Positions 1 through 7,261 of a stretch of 64,000 nt of DNA are shown in pieces. The stretch comes from Mesorhizobium sp. AR10 (lineage in GTDB: Bacteria > Pseudomonadota > Alphaproteobacteria > Rhizobiales > Rhizobiaceae): positions 5,062,001-5,126,000 of the forward strand of contig NZ_CP080524.1 of assembly GCF_024746795.1 (NCBI RefSeq), given 5' to 3'. A program made the position numbers and the translations under genes. Position 1 is the first letter of the stretch. Each line of letters begins with the position of its first letter. The notes under the pieces were generated by a model that searched no databases, was not told the DNA's origin, and saw only the letters and a list, made by a program, of their open reading frames with translations.

Positions 1-393
1 ATGCCCGCCACCGTCGACGTGCCTGTTATCTCATGGATCAGCGCCGGCGAGCTCGGCAGCCAGGACACGGTGGTCAATCTCAGCGACTATCCGACCATCC
101 CCACCACCGACCTCGAGCAAGGCGAATGGATCGCGCTGCGCGTCGACGGCCCGTCGATGAACAAGATCTCGCCGCCGGATTCGATCATCTTCGTCAACCT
201 CAGGGACAAGCGGCTGGTGACCAATGGCTGCTATGTCATCTCGGACGAAAGCGGCCAGGCCACCTACAAGCGCTACCGCCCCAACGAGAACCCGCCGTTC
301 CAGCCGGCCTCCTACATGAAGATCCCGCCCCCGGAACTCGAAGGCGCCATCACGATCATCGGGCGGGTGAAGCGCTCGATGATCGATATGTAG
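1..393 (+). CDS. S24/LexA-type peptidase-fold regulator, C-terminal part
   Basis: The visible 130 residues match the S24 self-cleaving domain found in LexA/CI-type repressors. A G-P-S-M motif places the candidate catalytic Ser at residue 52, and the T-Y-K-R-Y segment places the candidate general-base Lys at residue 90. Family members normally carry an N-terminal helix-turn-helix DNA-binding domain, which is absent here. The frame is open to base 1, so the ATG at base 1 may be internal and the gene cut by the window edge. It ends at a TAG just before a palindromic repeat. The target genes cannot be inferred. The S24 domain is confident; the start is not. Confidence 0.75.
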   Translation: MPATVDVPVISWISAGELGSQDTVVNLSDYPTIPTTDLEQGEWIALRVDGPSMNKISPPDSIIFVNLRDKRLVTNGCYVISDESGQATYKRYRPNENPPFQPASYMKIPPPELEGAITIIGRVKRSMIDM

Positions 394-407
394 ATCGCGG
401 TGACGGC

Positions 408-563
408 GTGATCTCCCCCCTCGAGGGGGAGATGTCGCCGGAGGCGACAGAGGGGGTCGCCGCGCGTGAAGCGCCGACCTCCATCTGCAGGAGTAAGTCG
501 AGCCCAGTCGGGCCAACCCCCTCTGGCCGCTTCGCGGCCATCTCCCCCTCAAGGGGGGAGATT
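408..563. repeat. Inverted pair of rhizobial palindromic elements
   Basis: Two copies of a GC-rich palindromic unit (C-rich block, CTC-GAG or CAAG loop, GGGGGAGAT) face each other at about 408-452 and 521-563, separated by about 70 bases. Each copy also carries a flanking 'cagagggggt' or 'accccctctg' arm. The same layout recurs at 3102-3274 and 27517-27677. The right copy runs into the TAA stop of the binding-protein gene at 562-564. It may act as a bidirectional terminator, which is inference. Confidence 0.75.
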
Positions 564-1563
564 AGGCGCCCAGATACGCGTTGCTGAAATACGACGCAAA
601 ATCCGGACGTTCCTTCAGCGCCTTCCCGTCTCCATCAAGCAGGATGCCGGCGTTGAAGAGATAGGTGCCCATCGCTTCGACCTTCGATTTGTCGATGGTG
701 CCGATGACGCCGGTTTGGCTGCGCAAAAAGTGACCGTCGACCAGCATTTTCAGCGAAGCGTGGATCAGCGCCGGGTCGGTCAAGGCGTCCTTGTTGGAAG
801 CGATCAGCAGATCGCCTGCTTCTTGCGCGTGATCGACGGCGAACTGATAGCCGCGCCGCGTCGCTTCGACGAATGCAGTGGCCGCCTTCGGGTTTGCCTG
901 GAGAAAACCATCGCTGGAGGCGATGAAGGTGGTGTGCTCGTCGGGCACGCCGTAGTCGGCGTAGCGGAAGGTGCGCTGCTTCGCCCCTTCCAGCTCGGCC
1001 TTGGCGCCTTCCCAGGTCGAGACCTCCAGCGTGAAATCGACCGAGCCGTTGGCCAGCGCCTCATAGGCGGAGGTGCCGAGCGTCACCGTCTCGAAATTGC
1101 CCTTGCCGCCGTCATGGCGGATCATGGTCGAGATCAGCGTGTTTTCCCAGGCGCTGCCGAAGCCGCCATAGGTCAGGCCGTCGAGATTCTTGGGGCTCTT
1201 GATGTCGGTGCGCGCGGCGTTGAACACCAGCCGGCCGGTCTCGGCCTGGACCACTGCATAGACCGCCTTGAGATCGGCGCCGGCGGCGCGCTGGGTGAAG
1301 AAGCCGGCGCCGGCGATGCCGAAATCGGCGATGCGGTTGGCGACCAGCGTGCCGGCGCCGGTGTCGCCATAGGGCAGGATTTCGGCCTGCAGCCCGGCTT
1401 CGGCATAAAAGCCCTTGTCGCGGGCAACGAAGAGGCCGATGTGATTGGTGTTGACGGTCCAGTCGAGCGCGACGGTGACCTTTTGCGGCGCCGCGTAAGC
1501 GCGTGTGGGCAGCCCGGCAGCCAGCGTCAGCAGCAGGGCCTGGCGGCGTGTGAATTCAGTCAT
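562..1563 (-). CDS. thiY: ABC transporter substrate-binding protein, NMT1/THI5-like (ThiY-like)
   Basis: This periplasmic binding protein is predicted to capture a thiamine precursor such as HMP or formyl-aminopyrimidine. It has 333 residues in the NMT1/THI5-like family, with the opening T-V-A-L-D-W-T-V-N-T-N-H-I-G typical of that family. A twin-arginine-like leader (T-R-R-Q-A-L-L-L-T-L-A) ends near A-Y-A-A. Of three consecutive ATGs, the one at 1563 is chosen because AAGGAG (1575-1570) lies six bases upstream. This independent ribosome site and export signal argue that the protein is made separately even though the frame is continuous with the ATPase. The TPP riboswitch upstream of the operon supports the substrate class. 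The exact ligand is inferred. Confidence 0.85.
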   Translation of the reverse strand: MTEFTRRQALLLTLAAGLPTRAYAAPQKVTVALDWTVNTNHIGLFVARDKGFYAEAGLQAEILPYGDTGAGTLVANRIADFGIAGAGFFTQRAAGADLKAVYAVVQAETGRLVFNAARTDIKSPKNLDGLTYGGFGSAWENTLISTMIRHDGGKGNFETVTLGTSAYEALANGSVDFTLEVSTWEGAKAELEGAKQRTFRYADYGVPDEHTTFIASSDGFLQANPKAATAFVEATRRGYQFAVDHAQEAGDLLIASNKDALTDPALIHASLKMLVDGHFLRSQTGVIGTIDKSKVEAMGTYLFNAGILLDGDGKALKERPDFASYFSNAYLGA

Positions 1564-2316
1564 CATCATCTCCTTGGAATGGCGAGGCGGGTTGAGCAGC
1601 GTGTCGAGGATCTCGGCTTCGAGCGCCGCGGCGTCGCGCTCAGCGTCCGCGCCGGAGCCGCGCGGCGGCACCTTGATCTCACTGACGATGCGGGCTGGGC
1701 GCGCCGACAGCACATAGATGCGGTCGGACAGGAAGACGGCTTCGCGCACGTCATGGGTGATCAGCAGCGCCGTCCAGCGGTGGCGCTGCCACATGCCTTG
1801 CAGCCAGCGCTGCATGGCCGCACGGGTCAGCGCGTCGAGCGCGCCGAACGGCTCGTCGAGCAAAAGCATCTCGCGCTGCTGCACCACCGTGCGCAAAAGC
1901 GCGGCGCGCTGGCGCATGCCGCCGGAAAGTTCCGAGGGATAATGCCGCTCGAAGCCTTCAAGCCCGAACTCGGCAAACAGGGGTGCTGTGCGGGCGCGGG
2001 CAGCCTTGCGTCCGACGCCCTGCACCTCGAGGCCGAGCGTGGTGTTGTCGATGATGCGCCGCCACGGCATCAGCGCGTCGCGTTGCGGCATGAAGGCAAA
2101 GTGCCTGCCATGGTCGTCGAGCGGCACGCCGTCGAACAGCATGTCGCCCTCGCCTTTCAGCGCGCCGGTCAATAGCTGGAACAGCGTCGACTTGCCGGCG
2201 CCGGAGGGCCCGAGGATGGAGACGAATTCACCGGCGCCGACGGTCAGCGAGATGTCGGCCAGCACGTCGAGAGCGCCGAAGCGTTTTTTGACGTGGCGCA
2301 GTTCGAGCCGGGTCAT
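562..2316 (-). CDS. thiZ: ABC transporter ATPase fused in frame to substrate-binding protein (ThiZ-ThiY-like)
   Basis: The first about 250 residues form a complete nitrate/taurine/ThiZ-class ABC ATPase: Walker A G-P-S-G-A-G-K-S-T near residue 40, signature L-S-G-G-M, and Walker B L-L-L-D-E-P. The protein should energise import of a thiamine precursor at the cytoplasmic face. The start ATG at 2316 overlaps the permease stop by four bases (ATGA), so translation is coupled. The odd feature is that no stop separates it from the binding protein: the frame continues for 584 residues. One extra C in the C-run at 1589-1591 would end the ATPase at a TGA overlapping the next start, so the fusion may come from a one-base deletion or a sequencing error. 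The ATPase call is confident; the fusion is doubtful. Confidence 0.8.
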   Translation of the reverse strand: MTRLELRHVKKRFGALDVLADISLTVGAGEFVSILGPSGAGKSTLFQLLTGALKGEGDMLFDGVPLDDHGRHFAFMPQRDALMPWRRIIDNTTLGLEVQGVGRKAARARTAPLFAEFGLEGFERHYPSELSGGMRQRAALLRTVVQQREMLLLDEPFGALDALTRAAMQRWLQGMWQRHRWTALLITHDVREAVFLSDRIYVLSARPARIVSEIKVPPRGSGADAERDAAALEAEILDTLLNPPRHSKEMMMTEFTRRQALLLTLAAGLPTRAYAAPQKVTVALDWTVNTNHIGLFVARDKGFYAEAGLQAEILPYGDTGAGTLVANRIADFGIAGAGFFTQRAAGADLKAVYAVVQAETGRLVFNAARTDIKSPKNLDGLTYGGFGSAWENTLISTMIRHDGGKGNFETVTLGTSAYEALANGSVDFTLEVSTWEGAKAELEGAKQRTFRYADYGVPDEHTTFIASSDGFLQANPKAATAFVEATRRGYQFAVDHAQEAGDLLIASNKDALTDPALIHASLKMLVDGHFLRSQTGVIGTIDKSKVEAMGTYLFNAGILLDGDGKALKERPDFASYFSNAYLGA

Positions 2317-3377
2317 CGCGAAGGCCCTTCCCCGGCCGGTTCTTTCCCAGCTCGCTGCCACGGCATGGCCAGGCGCTGAACCAGCACCGTGATAGCGAAC
2401 AGGATCAGCGTCAGCGCCGCACTGACGCCGACGGCGGCCAGCACCAGATCGGGGCGGAAATTGTTCTTGGCGTTGAGCATGTAGATGCCCAGTCCCTTCG
2501 CCGCCCCGGCATACTCGGCGAAGATCGCGCCGACGACGGCATAGGTGATGGAAATGCGCAGGCCGGCGAAGAAATAGGGCAGCGCCGAAGGCAGCCGCGC
2601 CAGGAGGAAGACGCGCCTGCGCCCAGCCCCCATGGCGCGCAGCATCTGGCCGATTTCTTTCTCCGTCGCCTCATAGCCCTCGACCAGCGCCACCATCATC
2701 GGAAAGAAGGTAACGAGCGCGACCAGCATGATCTTCGGCGTGAGGCCGAAGCCGAACCACAGCACCACCAGCGGCGCGATGGCGATCAGCGGCAAGGTCT
2801 GGCTGACGATCAGCAGCGGAAACAGTGCGCGGCGCAGCGACGGCGAGAAATCGACCAGCACCGACAGCAGGAATGCAGCGCTGAGCGAACAGGCAAAACC
2901 GGCTGATGTGGCGCGGATGGTGGGGATGGCATTGTCGAGCAGCGCGTCGCGGTTCAACAGCGCCTGTTCGAACACGCGCGACGGCGCCGGCAATATCGTC
3001 GGCTTGATGCCGGAGAAGCGGGCATAAAGTTCCCACGCCAGGATGAGCAGCCCGACCGAGACGATGGCCGGTGCTGCCCTGGTGATTGCGGCGATGACAG
3101 CCGATCTCCCCCCTCGTGGGGGAGATGTCCGGCAGGACAGAGGGGGGCGCGAAGGAATGCCGACTTTCGAACATTGTCCCGAAGGCCGTAGATGCAACCA
3201 GTTGACAAGCCGGCGGGACAGCGCCCCCCTCTGCCTTGCCAGGCATCTCCCCCACAAGGGGGGAGATTGGATGTCGCCGCGGCTTTCGCCAATTGTCGAA
3301 GTTCCCCCGCTCCCTTGTGGGGCAAGGTCAGAAGCGGGAGCATCTCCCCCATGAAATGAAGCGGGCGTAACAGCCAC
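2313..3377 (-). CDS. thiX: ABC transporter permease (ThiX-like) with repeat-derived N-terminal segment
   Basis: The core from about residue 95 is a BPD_transp_1 permease with six predicted helices. An EAA loop reads E-G-Y-E-A-T-E-K-E-I-G-Q-M-L-R-A-M-G-A. It should pair with the ATPase and binding protein to import a thiamine precursor. The only good start is GTG at 3377, preceded by GAGG. From there the frame runs through the palindromic repeat pair at 3102-3274 before reaching the first helix, giving about 90 unusual residues rich in Arg, Pro and Gly. No ATG, GTG or TTG lies between the repeat and the first helix. This looks like in-frame insertion of a repeat into the 5' end. The permease function is confident; the N-terminus is uncertain. 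Confidence 0.85.
   Translation of the reverse strand: MAVTPASFHGGDAPASDLAPQGSGGTSTIGESRGDIQSPPLWGRCLARQRGALSRRLVNWLHLRPSGQCSKVGIPSRPPLSCRTSPPRGGRSAVIAAITRAAPAIVSVGLLILAWELYARFSGIKPTILPAPSRVFEQALLNRDALLDNAIPTIRATSAGFACSLSAAFLLSVLVDFSPSLRRALFPLLIVSQTLPLIAIAPLVVLWFGFGLTPKIMLVALVTFFPMMVALVEGYEATEKEIGQMLRAMGAGRRRVFLLARLPSALPYFFAGLRISITYAVVGAIFAEYAGAAKGLGIYMLNAKNNFRPDLVLAAVGVSAALTLILFAITVLVQRLAMPWQRAGKEPAGEGPSR
3102..3274. repeat. Inverted pair of palindromic elements inside permease 5' region
   Basis: Two units of the same palindromic family as 408-563, at about 3102-3146 and 3225-3274, face each other across about 80 bases. Both lie within the open frame of the permease and introduce no stop in that frame. 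A further related C-rich and G-rich stretch lies at about 3300-3352. Confidence 0.75.
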
Positions 3378-3411
3378 GGCAGGATCCTCGACAGCGCGCG
3401 TAAGAAGCAGC

Positions 3412-4020
3412 TCAGACAGCGGACGGGCTGTTGGCCGATACCGTGACGTCGAGGGTTACGTGGCCGGCGCCCGGCCCGAAGCGGCAGAAGGCTTCGTTCA
3501 GCGCCGAAAACACCGCGCCGGCGTCGCCGCGCAATTTGGTGCAGAAGTTTTTGGAGCGCTCGTAGACGCCGGACTGTTTCAGGAAGTCGATGCAGCCGTA
3601 GATCTCGTCCATGTGGTCGTCGGTGCCCATGACATAGAGCGAGAATTGTGCCGCCGCCGGCTGGCCGGTCGCGCCTGACGTCCGCACCGCTGCAATGGCG
3701 GCATCCTTGCGCATGCCAAGCGGCCCGACAGGTTCACTGAGCGCGTCCGTGCGGCAAATCGGATCGTCCGGTTCGCCTGGGCAACCGCGCGAGATCGCCG
3801 CCGACAGAACGCAATGTTTGCCGCTGGCGGCCGCCGCCACAAATAGATCGCGCATGGCCGCAAACAGCGCTTCGGGCGGCCCGACCAGCAAGGTCGAGAT
3901 GTCGTCGGTCTCGATCCGCAGCCGGTCTCGATAAGGATCGAGCGCGCCGAGCGCGCCAAGAATGACGCCGACGAAATCGTCGGCCATGGGGTATAGGGAA
4001 ATCTGTGCGCCAGAAAACAT
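3412..4020 (-). CDS. YkoF-family thiamine/HMP-binding protein
   Basis: The 202-residue protein has the tandem ferredoxin-like layout of YkoF, which binds thiamine or its pyrimidine moiety in the cytoplasm. The first half opens with Q-I-S-L-Y-P-M-A-D-D-F and the second with Q-F-S-L-Y-V-M-G-T-D-D-H-M, so the two related repeats are visible. The length fits the family's usual about 200 residues. The ATG at 4020 is chosen because everything upstream in this frame is TPP riboswitch. It is the first gene of a leftward operon followed by permease, ATPase and binding protein. Regulation by TPP follows from the riboswitch. A role in presenting the substrate to the transporter is inferred. Confidence 0.85.
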   Translation of the reverse strand: MFSGAQISLYPMADDFVGVILGALGALDPYRDRLRIETDDISTLLVGPPEALFAAMRDLFVAAAASGKHCVLSAAISRGCPGEPDDPICRTDALSEPVGPLGMRKDAAIAAVRTSGATGQPAAAQFSLYVMGTDDHMDEIYGCIDFLKQSGVYERSKNFCTKLRGDAGAVFSALNEAFCRFGPGAGHVTLDVTVSANSPSAV

Positions 4021-4025
4021 CGCCC

Positions 4026-4115
4026 GCCTCGCTCCGCTGGTATTACCCAGATCAGCTTCTAGGGTCTGTGGGCTTGCCGCCCCCGTCTCAGCCCCGACCG
4101 TACGGAGCACCCCTG
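4026..4115 (-). promoter_or_regulatory. TPP (THI-box) riboswitch
   Basis: Read on the minus strand, the conserved THI-box parts appear in order: GGGGTGC (4113-4107), GCTGAGA, GACCCT, CTGATCTGG and AATACCAGCG. The ATG of the YkoF-like gene follows within ten bases of the aptamer, so control is probably by ribosome-site sequestration. Binding of thiamine pyrophosphate should shut the operon off. Confidence 0.93.
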
Positions 4116-4241
4116 TGGATGCGGGCGTTAAAGCACTGTTCGCGGCGATGGGGAAGGTGTTTTTTGCCGATGGCGCCAGAAAATGTCTGGGCCAGGCCTT
4201 CCCTAATTGAACCAAATTCGTTCAAATTGTACGAGATCTGC

Positions 4242-4270
4242 TTGACTCAATTTCGTACATTACGTACTAT
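4242..4270 (+). promoter_or_regulatory. Sigma70-type promoter for 4294 gene
   Basis: TTGACT (4242-4247) and TACTAT (4265-4270) are separated by exactly 17 bases, 24 bases upstream of the next ATG. The spacer contains a repeated CGTAC/GTAC motif that could be an operator. Confidence 0.55.
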
Positions 4271-4293
4271 GCCCGATCCCACGGGAGACCTGT

Positions 4294-4644
4294 ATGAGCA
4301 CCGCAAACCACTCAGCCTTCGCCGACCTTTCCCGTCCACTGATATCAACGTTATCGATCGACCGCAGGGAACGTCTCGCGGGTGCCTGGCGCATGGCCAG
4401 CCAGGACATCGCCGACGACATCCGCTTCATCCGCCAGTACCGGAAAGTCATTGCCGAGAAGGACGAGAGGCTGTCGAGCGGCATCCTCGTCCATAGCCTC
4501 GCTTACGTCGAAGCCTGCACCAACCGGCTGCATGAGACCGTGGCGCGCTATCTCCGCAATCTGCGCCGGATCACCGAATGCGAGCTGGCCATGGCAGCGG
4601 CCGGCATCCGCTTCGCGCTCTCCAGCTACGCCTGGGAGGCGTGA
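4294..4644 (+). CDS. Hypothetical protein
   Basis: I do not recognise this 116-residue protein. It has no signal peptide or membrane segment and looks fully helical, with charged heptad-like stretches from about residue 25 to 110 and a Cys-containing segment near residue 72. The start at 4294 has a good ribosome site (GGGAG, six bases upstream) and sits just downstream of a sigma70-like promoter. It is divergent from the riboswitch-controlled operon and looks monocistronic. No function is proposed. Confidence 0.7.
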   Translation: MSTANHSAFADLSRPLISTLSIDRRERLAGAWRMASQDIADDIRFIRQYRKVIAEKDERLSSGILVHSLAYVEACTNRLHETVARYLRNLRRITECELAMAAAGIRFALSSYAWEA

Positions 4645-4768
4645 TCTTCCTGGCCTTCGCGCGCTCATGCCGATCGGCTGCGGCCTGAGATCGCGCCGTT
4701 CCGCCTGCAGATCAGCGGCTTAGGCAGACCACACTCCAGCCCATTGTGGATGGCAGAGCCGGCTAGCC

Positions 4769-5020
4769 TTACTTGGCTTTGCTGGGCTTGGCTTTGCTGG
4801 GCTTGGCAGCGGCAGCCGGCTTCGCGGCAGCCTTGGGCTTGGCAGCCGTCGCAGCCGCAGCTTTCTTCGGAGCCGCCCTGGCTTTCGGTTTCTTGCCTTC
4901 ACCGTCGACCTCGGCCGCGGCCTGGTCCCAATGCTGCTGATGCGCGCCTTCGGGCCGGCCAGCTTTTTCCCAGATTGCGTGTGCCCGCTGGCGAATGCGT
5001 TCCTGCCTGTCGTCCGTCAC
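4769..5020 (-). CDS. DUF2934 protein with Lys/Ala-rich tail
   Basis: The first about 35 residues (R-I-R-Q-R-A-H-A-I-W-E-K-A-G-R-P-E-G) match the DUF2934 motif common in rhizobia. The rest is a low-complexity Ala/Lys/Pro tail with repeated A-K-P and S-K-A-K units, like histone-H1-type or HU-tail basic sequences. Such tails can bind DNA, but that is inference here. The GTG at 5020 is chosen because GGAGG lies five bases before it; a longer TTG start at 5092 has no such site. The 83-residue product has no signal peptide. It lies downstream of and co-directional with the small gene at 5095-5313. Confidence 0.7.
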   Translation of the reverse strand: MTDDRQERIRQRAHAIWEKAGRPEGAHQQHWDQAAAEVDGEGKKPKARAAPKKAAAATAAKPKAAAKPAAAAKPSKAKPSKAK

Positions 5021-5094
5021 TGTTGCCTCCGTGGTTGGGTCCAAATCCCCAGCAACATTAGCCGAATTTTCGACCGGCGTCTTGAGTGGCAAAC

Positions 5095-5313
5095 TCAGTC
5101 TCTGTCCGACAAAACCGCAACGCCGAAGAGTGCGGCCTTCTTGGTGATCAGCCCTGCCAGATCCGCGTCCGAGCGCTCGGTTCCGGTGCGCTCGCGCAAT
5201 ATTGCAATCGCATCCCTCATCGACAAAAGGGCAGTGCGCTTTTCGGCAAGCAGTTTGTCGACGGACGCGGCCACGTTCTCAACATGCGGCAACTTCTCGA
5301 TATGCGGCAACAT
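5095..5313 (-). CDS. Small hypothetical protein
   Basis: This 72-residue helical protein is not recognised. It has no signal peptide, membrane segment or Cys. The middle reads as a charged amphipathic helix (L-L-A-E-K-R-T-A-L-L-S-M-R-D-A-I). The ATG at 5313 has AAGGAG eight bases upstream. It precedes the DUF2934 gene by 74 bases on the same strand and may be co-transcribed with it. Confidence 0.6.
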   Translation of the reverse strand: MLPHIEKLPHVENVAASVDKLLAEKRTALLSMRDAIAILRERTGTERSDADLAGLITKKAALFGVAVLSDRD

Positions 5314-5407
5314 GGGAACAGCTCCTTTCCATCCTGAGACGAAACGATCGACCGTTCCGGCAACGCCCGCCGCTCCCTCTTGGTAGGAAACGGCGGGCGG
5401 AGCATTT

Positions 5408-5456
5408 GATCATGATCTTTTTCCAAAAACCGGTTTCCGCTCTTTGGGATCATAGT
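5408..5456. repeat. Rhizobial intergenic motif
   Basis: A segment with a GATCATGATC end, a central AAAACCGGTTT palindrome and a GGGATCAT end lies between the small genes. From memory, this resembles a motif repeated many times in rhizobial intergenic DNA. Its function is unknown. Confidence 0.45.
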
Positions 5457-5460
5457 CCGA

Positions 5461-5793
5461 TCATTCAATAACCTGAACGATCCTGCGTGTGCCGGGGTCA
5501 ACCAGCACGGTGCGATCATTGACGACCACATATCTGTACTGGACTTCGGGAACATCGATCGGCTGAAGCTCGACCGTATCAGGCACAGTGGAGCCGACAT
5601 TCAGTTCCACACCCAGAAGACTGACCGAGGCCAGCGGCTTCTTCTGCACATATTCGCGGATGACCGTCTGCTGTTCAGGCGTGACGATCACCTCTTGCTG
5701 TGAGGGCACGACAATCACCTCGTCGGCAACGGCCGTGCTGATACCGGCCAACAGAGCCAGCCCGGCAACGCTATGAATCAAAATGGTTTTCAT
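5461..5793 (-). CDS. DUF1236 domain secreted protein
   Basis: The protein has 110 residues: a cleavable signal peptide (M-K-T-I-L-I-H-S-V-A-G-L-A-L-L-A-G, cut near A-D-E) and a mature part rich in Val, Gln and Thr. The C-terminus carries the Y-R-Y-V-V-V-N-D-R-T-V-L-V-D-P-x-T-R-R-I-V-x-V-I motif typical of DUF1236 in rhizobia. It should act in the periplasm or at the envelope. Family function is unknown. The ATG at 5793 has an AGGAGAG ribosome site. It appears monocistronic. Confidence 0.85.
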   Translation of the reverse strand: MKTILIHSVAGLALLAGISTAVADEVIVVPSQQEVIVTPEQQTVIREYVQKKPLASVSLLGVELNVGSTVPDTVELQPIDVPEVQYRYVVVNDRTVLVDPGTRRIVQVIE

Positions 5794-6003
5794 GGTTCTC
5801 TCCTGTTTAACGCAAGCTTCGCCTTCCCCGCTTTTGGGCAGGGATATTCATTGGTCAGTTGACGAGCTCGATAGGCAAACGCCAAGGCAAGCCTCTTGTT
5901 CCGTCAGAGACGGCTAATTGATCGGTCGGTCATCCCCTGCGGGAACCGCATCGGCCCCATCCGCATTGAAGGCGCTGCAAATACTTTGCGGGAGGTCTTC
6001 GAT

Positions 6004-6357
6004 ATGGATGAAATGCTGTTCCACGCCCCTGTGGCGATTGCCGTCGGTGCCGGCTTCAAACGCGACATTGCCTCGCTGGCGCAGATGCAGAATTTTCTGA
6101 AGGAATGGCCGCCGGCGCGGCGCGGGCCGATCCATGCCACGGCGCTGCGGGCCTGCGATGCGGCGCGCGCCGGGCATCTCACCACCGACCAGGCGCGGCG
6201 GGCGTTCATGAGCTTCGCCGAGGCAGCCGGCATCCTGTGGACCGGCGTCGACCCGGTGACGGCGCTGCGCGAAGCCAAGGCCGCCCGCAACGCGCGCGCA
6301 ATGCAAGCAACGACCGCGCCTGACGATTCGTCGGCAGTCGCAAAGCCTTTTGTTTGA
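6004..6357 (+). CDS. DUF982 domain protein
   Basis: This 117-residue protein matches DUF982, a small rhizobial family of unknown role. The characteristic W-P-P-A-R-R-G-P-x-H-A-T-A-L-R-A-C segment lies at about residues 35-52, and the tail contains F-x-x-A-A-x-x-A-G-I-L. A longer ATG at 5896 exists, but the ATG at 6004 follows GGGAGG by eight bases and gives the usual family start. No signal peptide or membrane segment is seen. It is a single gene between two leftward genes. Confidence 0.85.
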   Translation: MDEMLFHAPVAIAVGAGFKRDIASLAQMQNFLKEWPPARRGPIHATALRACDAARAGHLTTDQARRAFMSFAEAAGILWTGVDPVTALREAKAARNARAMQATTAPDDSSAVAKPFV

Positions 6358-6388
6358 CCATGACCGTTCCGAACCAAGGTTCGGGGGT

Positions 6389-6703
6389 CTATTGCTTCGG
6401 CGGCTGCGCCGGCACCTCGCCGGGCTTGATCACAGGGGTCCTGCCCTGGTCCGGCGGCGGCGCGGTCATGCCCTGGTCGCCGGTGGGCGGCGGCTGCAAC
6501 ACGCCGTCGCAGGGATCGAGCTTTCCCGTCAGATTGCTGTTGGCGTCGTCCGGCGGCTTCTGCACGCCGTTCTGGCCCTGCGGTTCGACCTGGCAATCTC
6601 CGGACTGCGCAGGCGCCTGATCGCTTTGGTCGTTGGTCTGAGCGGCCACCGGGGCGGCCAGCGCCAGCATCAGCGCGTATGGCAAGAGGGCGAGCGGTTT
6701 CAT
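6389..6703 (-). CDS. Small secreted Pro/Gln-rich protein
   Basis: The product is 104 residues with a clear signal peptide (M-K-P-L-A-L-L-P-Y-A-L-M-L-A-L-A-A-P-V-A-A-Q). The mature part is low-complexity and rich in Pro, Gln, Asp and Gly, with two Cys that could form one disulfide. I do not assign a family. The ATG at 6703 has AGGAG eight bases upstream, so the longer frame to 6811 is rejected. It is divergent from the acidic protein gene at 6856. Confidence 0.65.
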   Translation of the reverse strand: MKPLALLPYALMLALAAPVAAQTNDQSDQAPAQSGDCQVEPQGQNGVQKPPDDANSNLTGKLDPCDGVLQPPPTGDQGMTAPPPDQGRTPVIKPGEVPAQPPKQ

Positions 6704-6855
6704 GTCGGGCTCCTTTCTCGCGATAGTCTCCCTTGCCAAGGCAGACCGAAGCATTTGGTTCCCGTATGCGGCAACGCCGCCGGTTCCTCCAAATGGAACC
6801 GGCAGGCGCAATCATGAGTTCAAAGACGAGGCAAGTTCCAGACAAGGAGGCCAAG

Positions 6856-7140
6856 ATGGAACCGCGCAGAAAGCCGCGAACCAACGACGAGGTCGAAGCC
6901 CCAGCGCCGGAGCAGCAGGACTGGCCAGCAACGGAGCGGGACCCGATCCGGGGCGCGAAAATCCTGCCCGATAGCGTGCCGGAAGACGAAGGCGCCGACA
7001 TAGACGAAGACGGCGAACTACCCGACGAGGACGACGACAATGCCTACCAGAACAGCGACGAGGCCTTGCCTGACGACGCCGAGGAAGCCGCCATTGCACG
7101 CGACCCTGCCAGGCGCGGCAGGCCTTTCGATGAAGTGTGA
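6856..7140 (+). CDS. Small acidic hypothetical protein
   Basis: This 94-residue, very acidic protein has long Asp/Glu stretches (D-E-D-G-E-L-P-D-E-D-D-D-N near residues 54-66) and is probably disordered. There is no signal peptide. The ATG at 6856 has AAGGAGG upstream at proper spacing. I do not recognise a characterised family. Confidence 0.6.
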   Translation: MEPRRKPRTNDEVEAPAPEQQDWPATERDPIRGAKILPDSVPEDEGADIDEDGELPDEDDDNAYQNSDEALPDDAEEAAIARDPARRGRPFDEV

Positions 7141-7261
7141 GCGAAGCGTCAGCCTGCGCTACAGGGTCTGACGGGAACGCTGGCAGCTTTTTCGTGCGGA
7201 TGGCTGCAAAGGCCGGCGCAATCGGGTATGGCTGCGGCCTCAGGGCCGGGGTAACGAAGAC

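Noticed and set aside
466..2175. Long plus-strand frame opposite the ATPase and binding protein
   Set aside because: It mirrors the true minus-strand genes in a GC-rich genome; its product has no domain and very high Arg/Gly/Ala.
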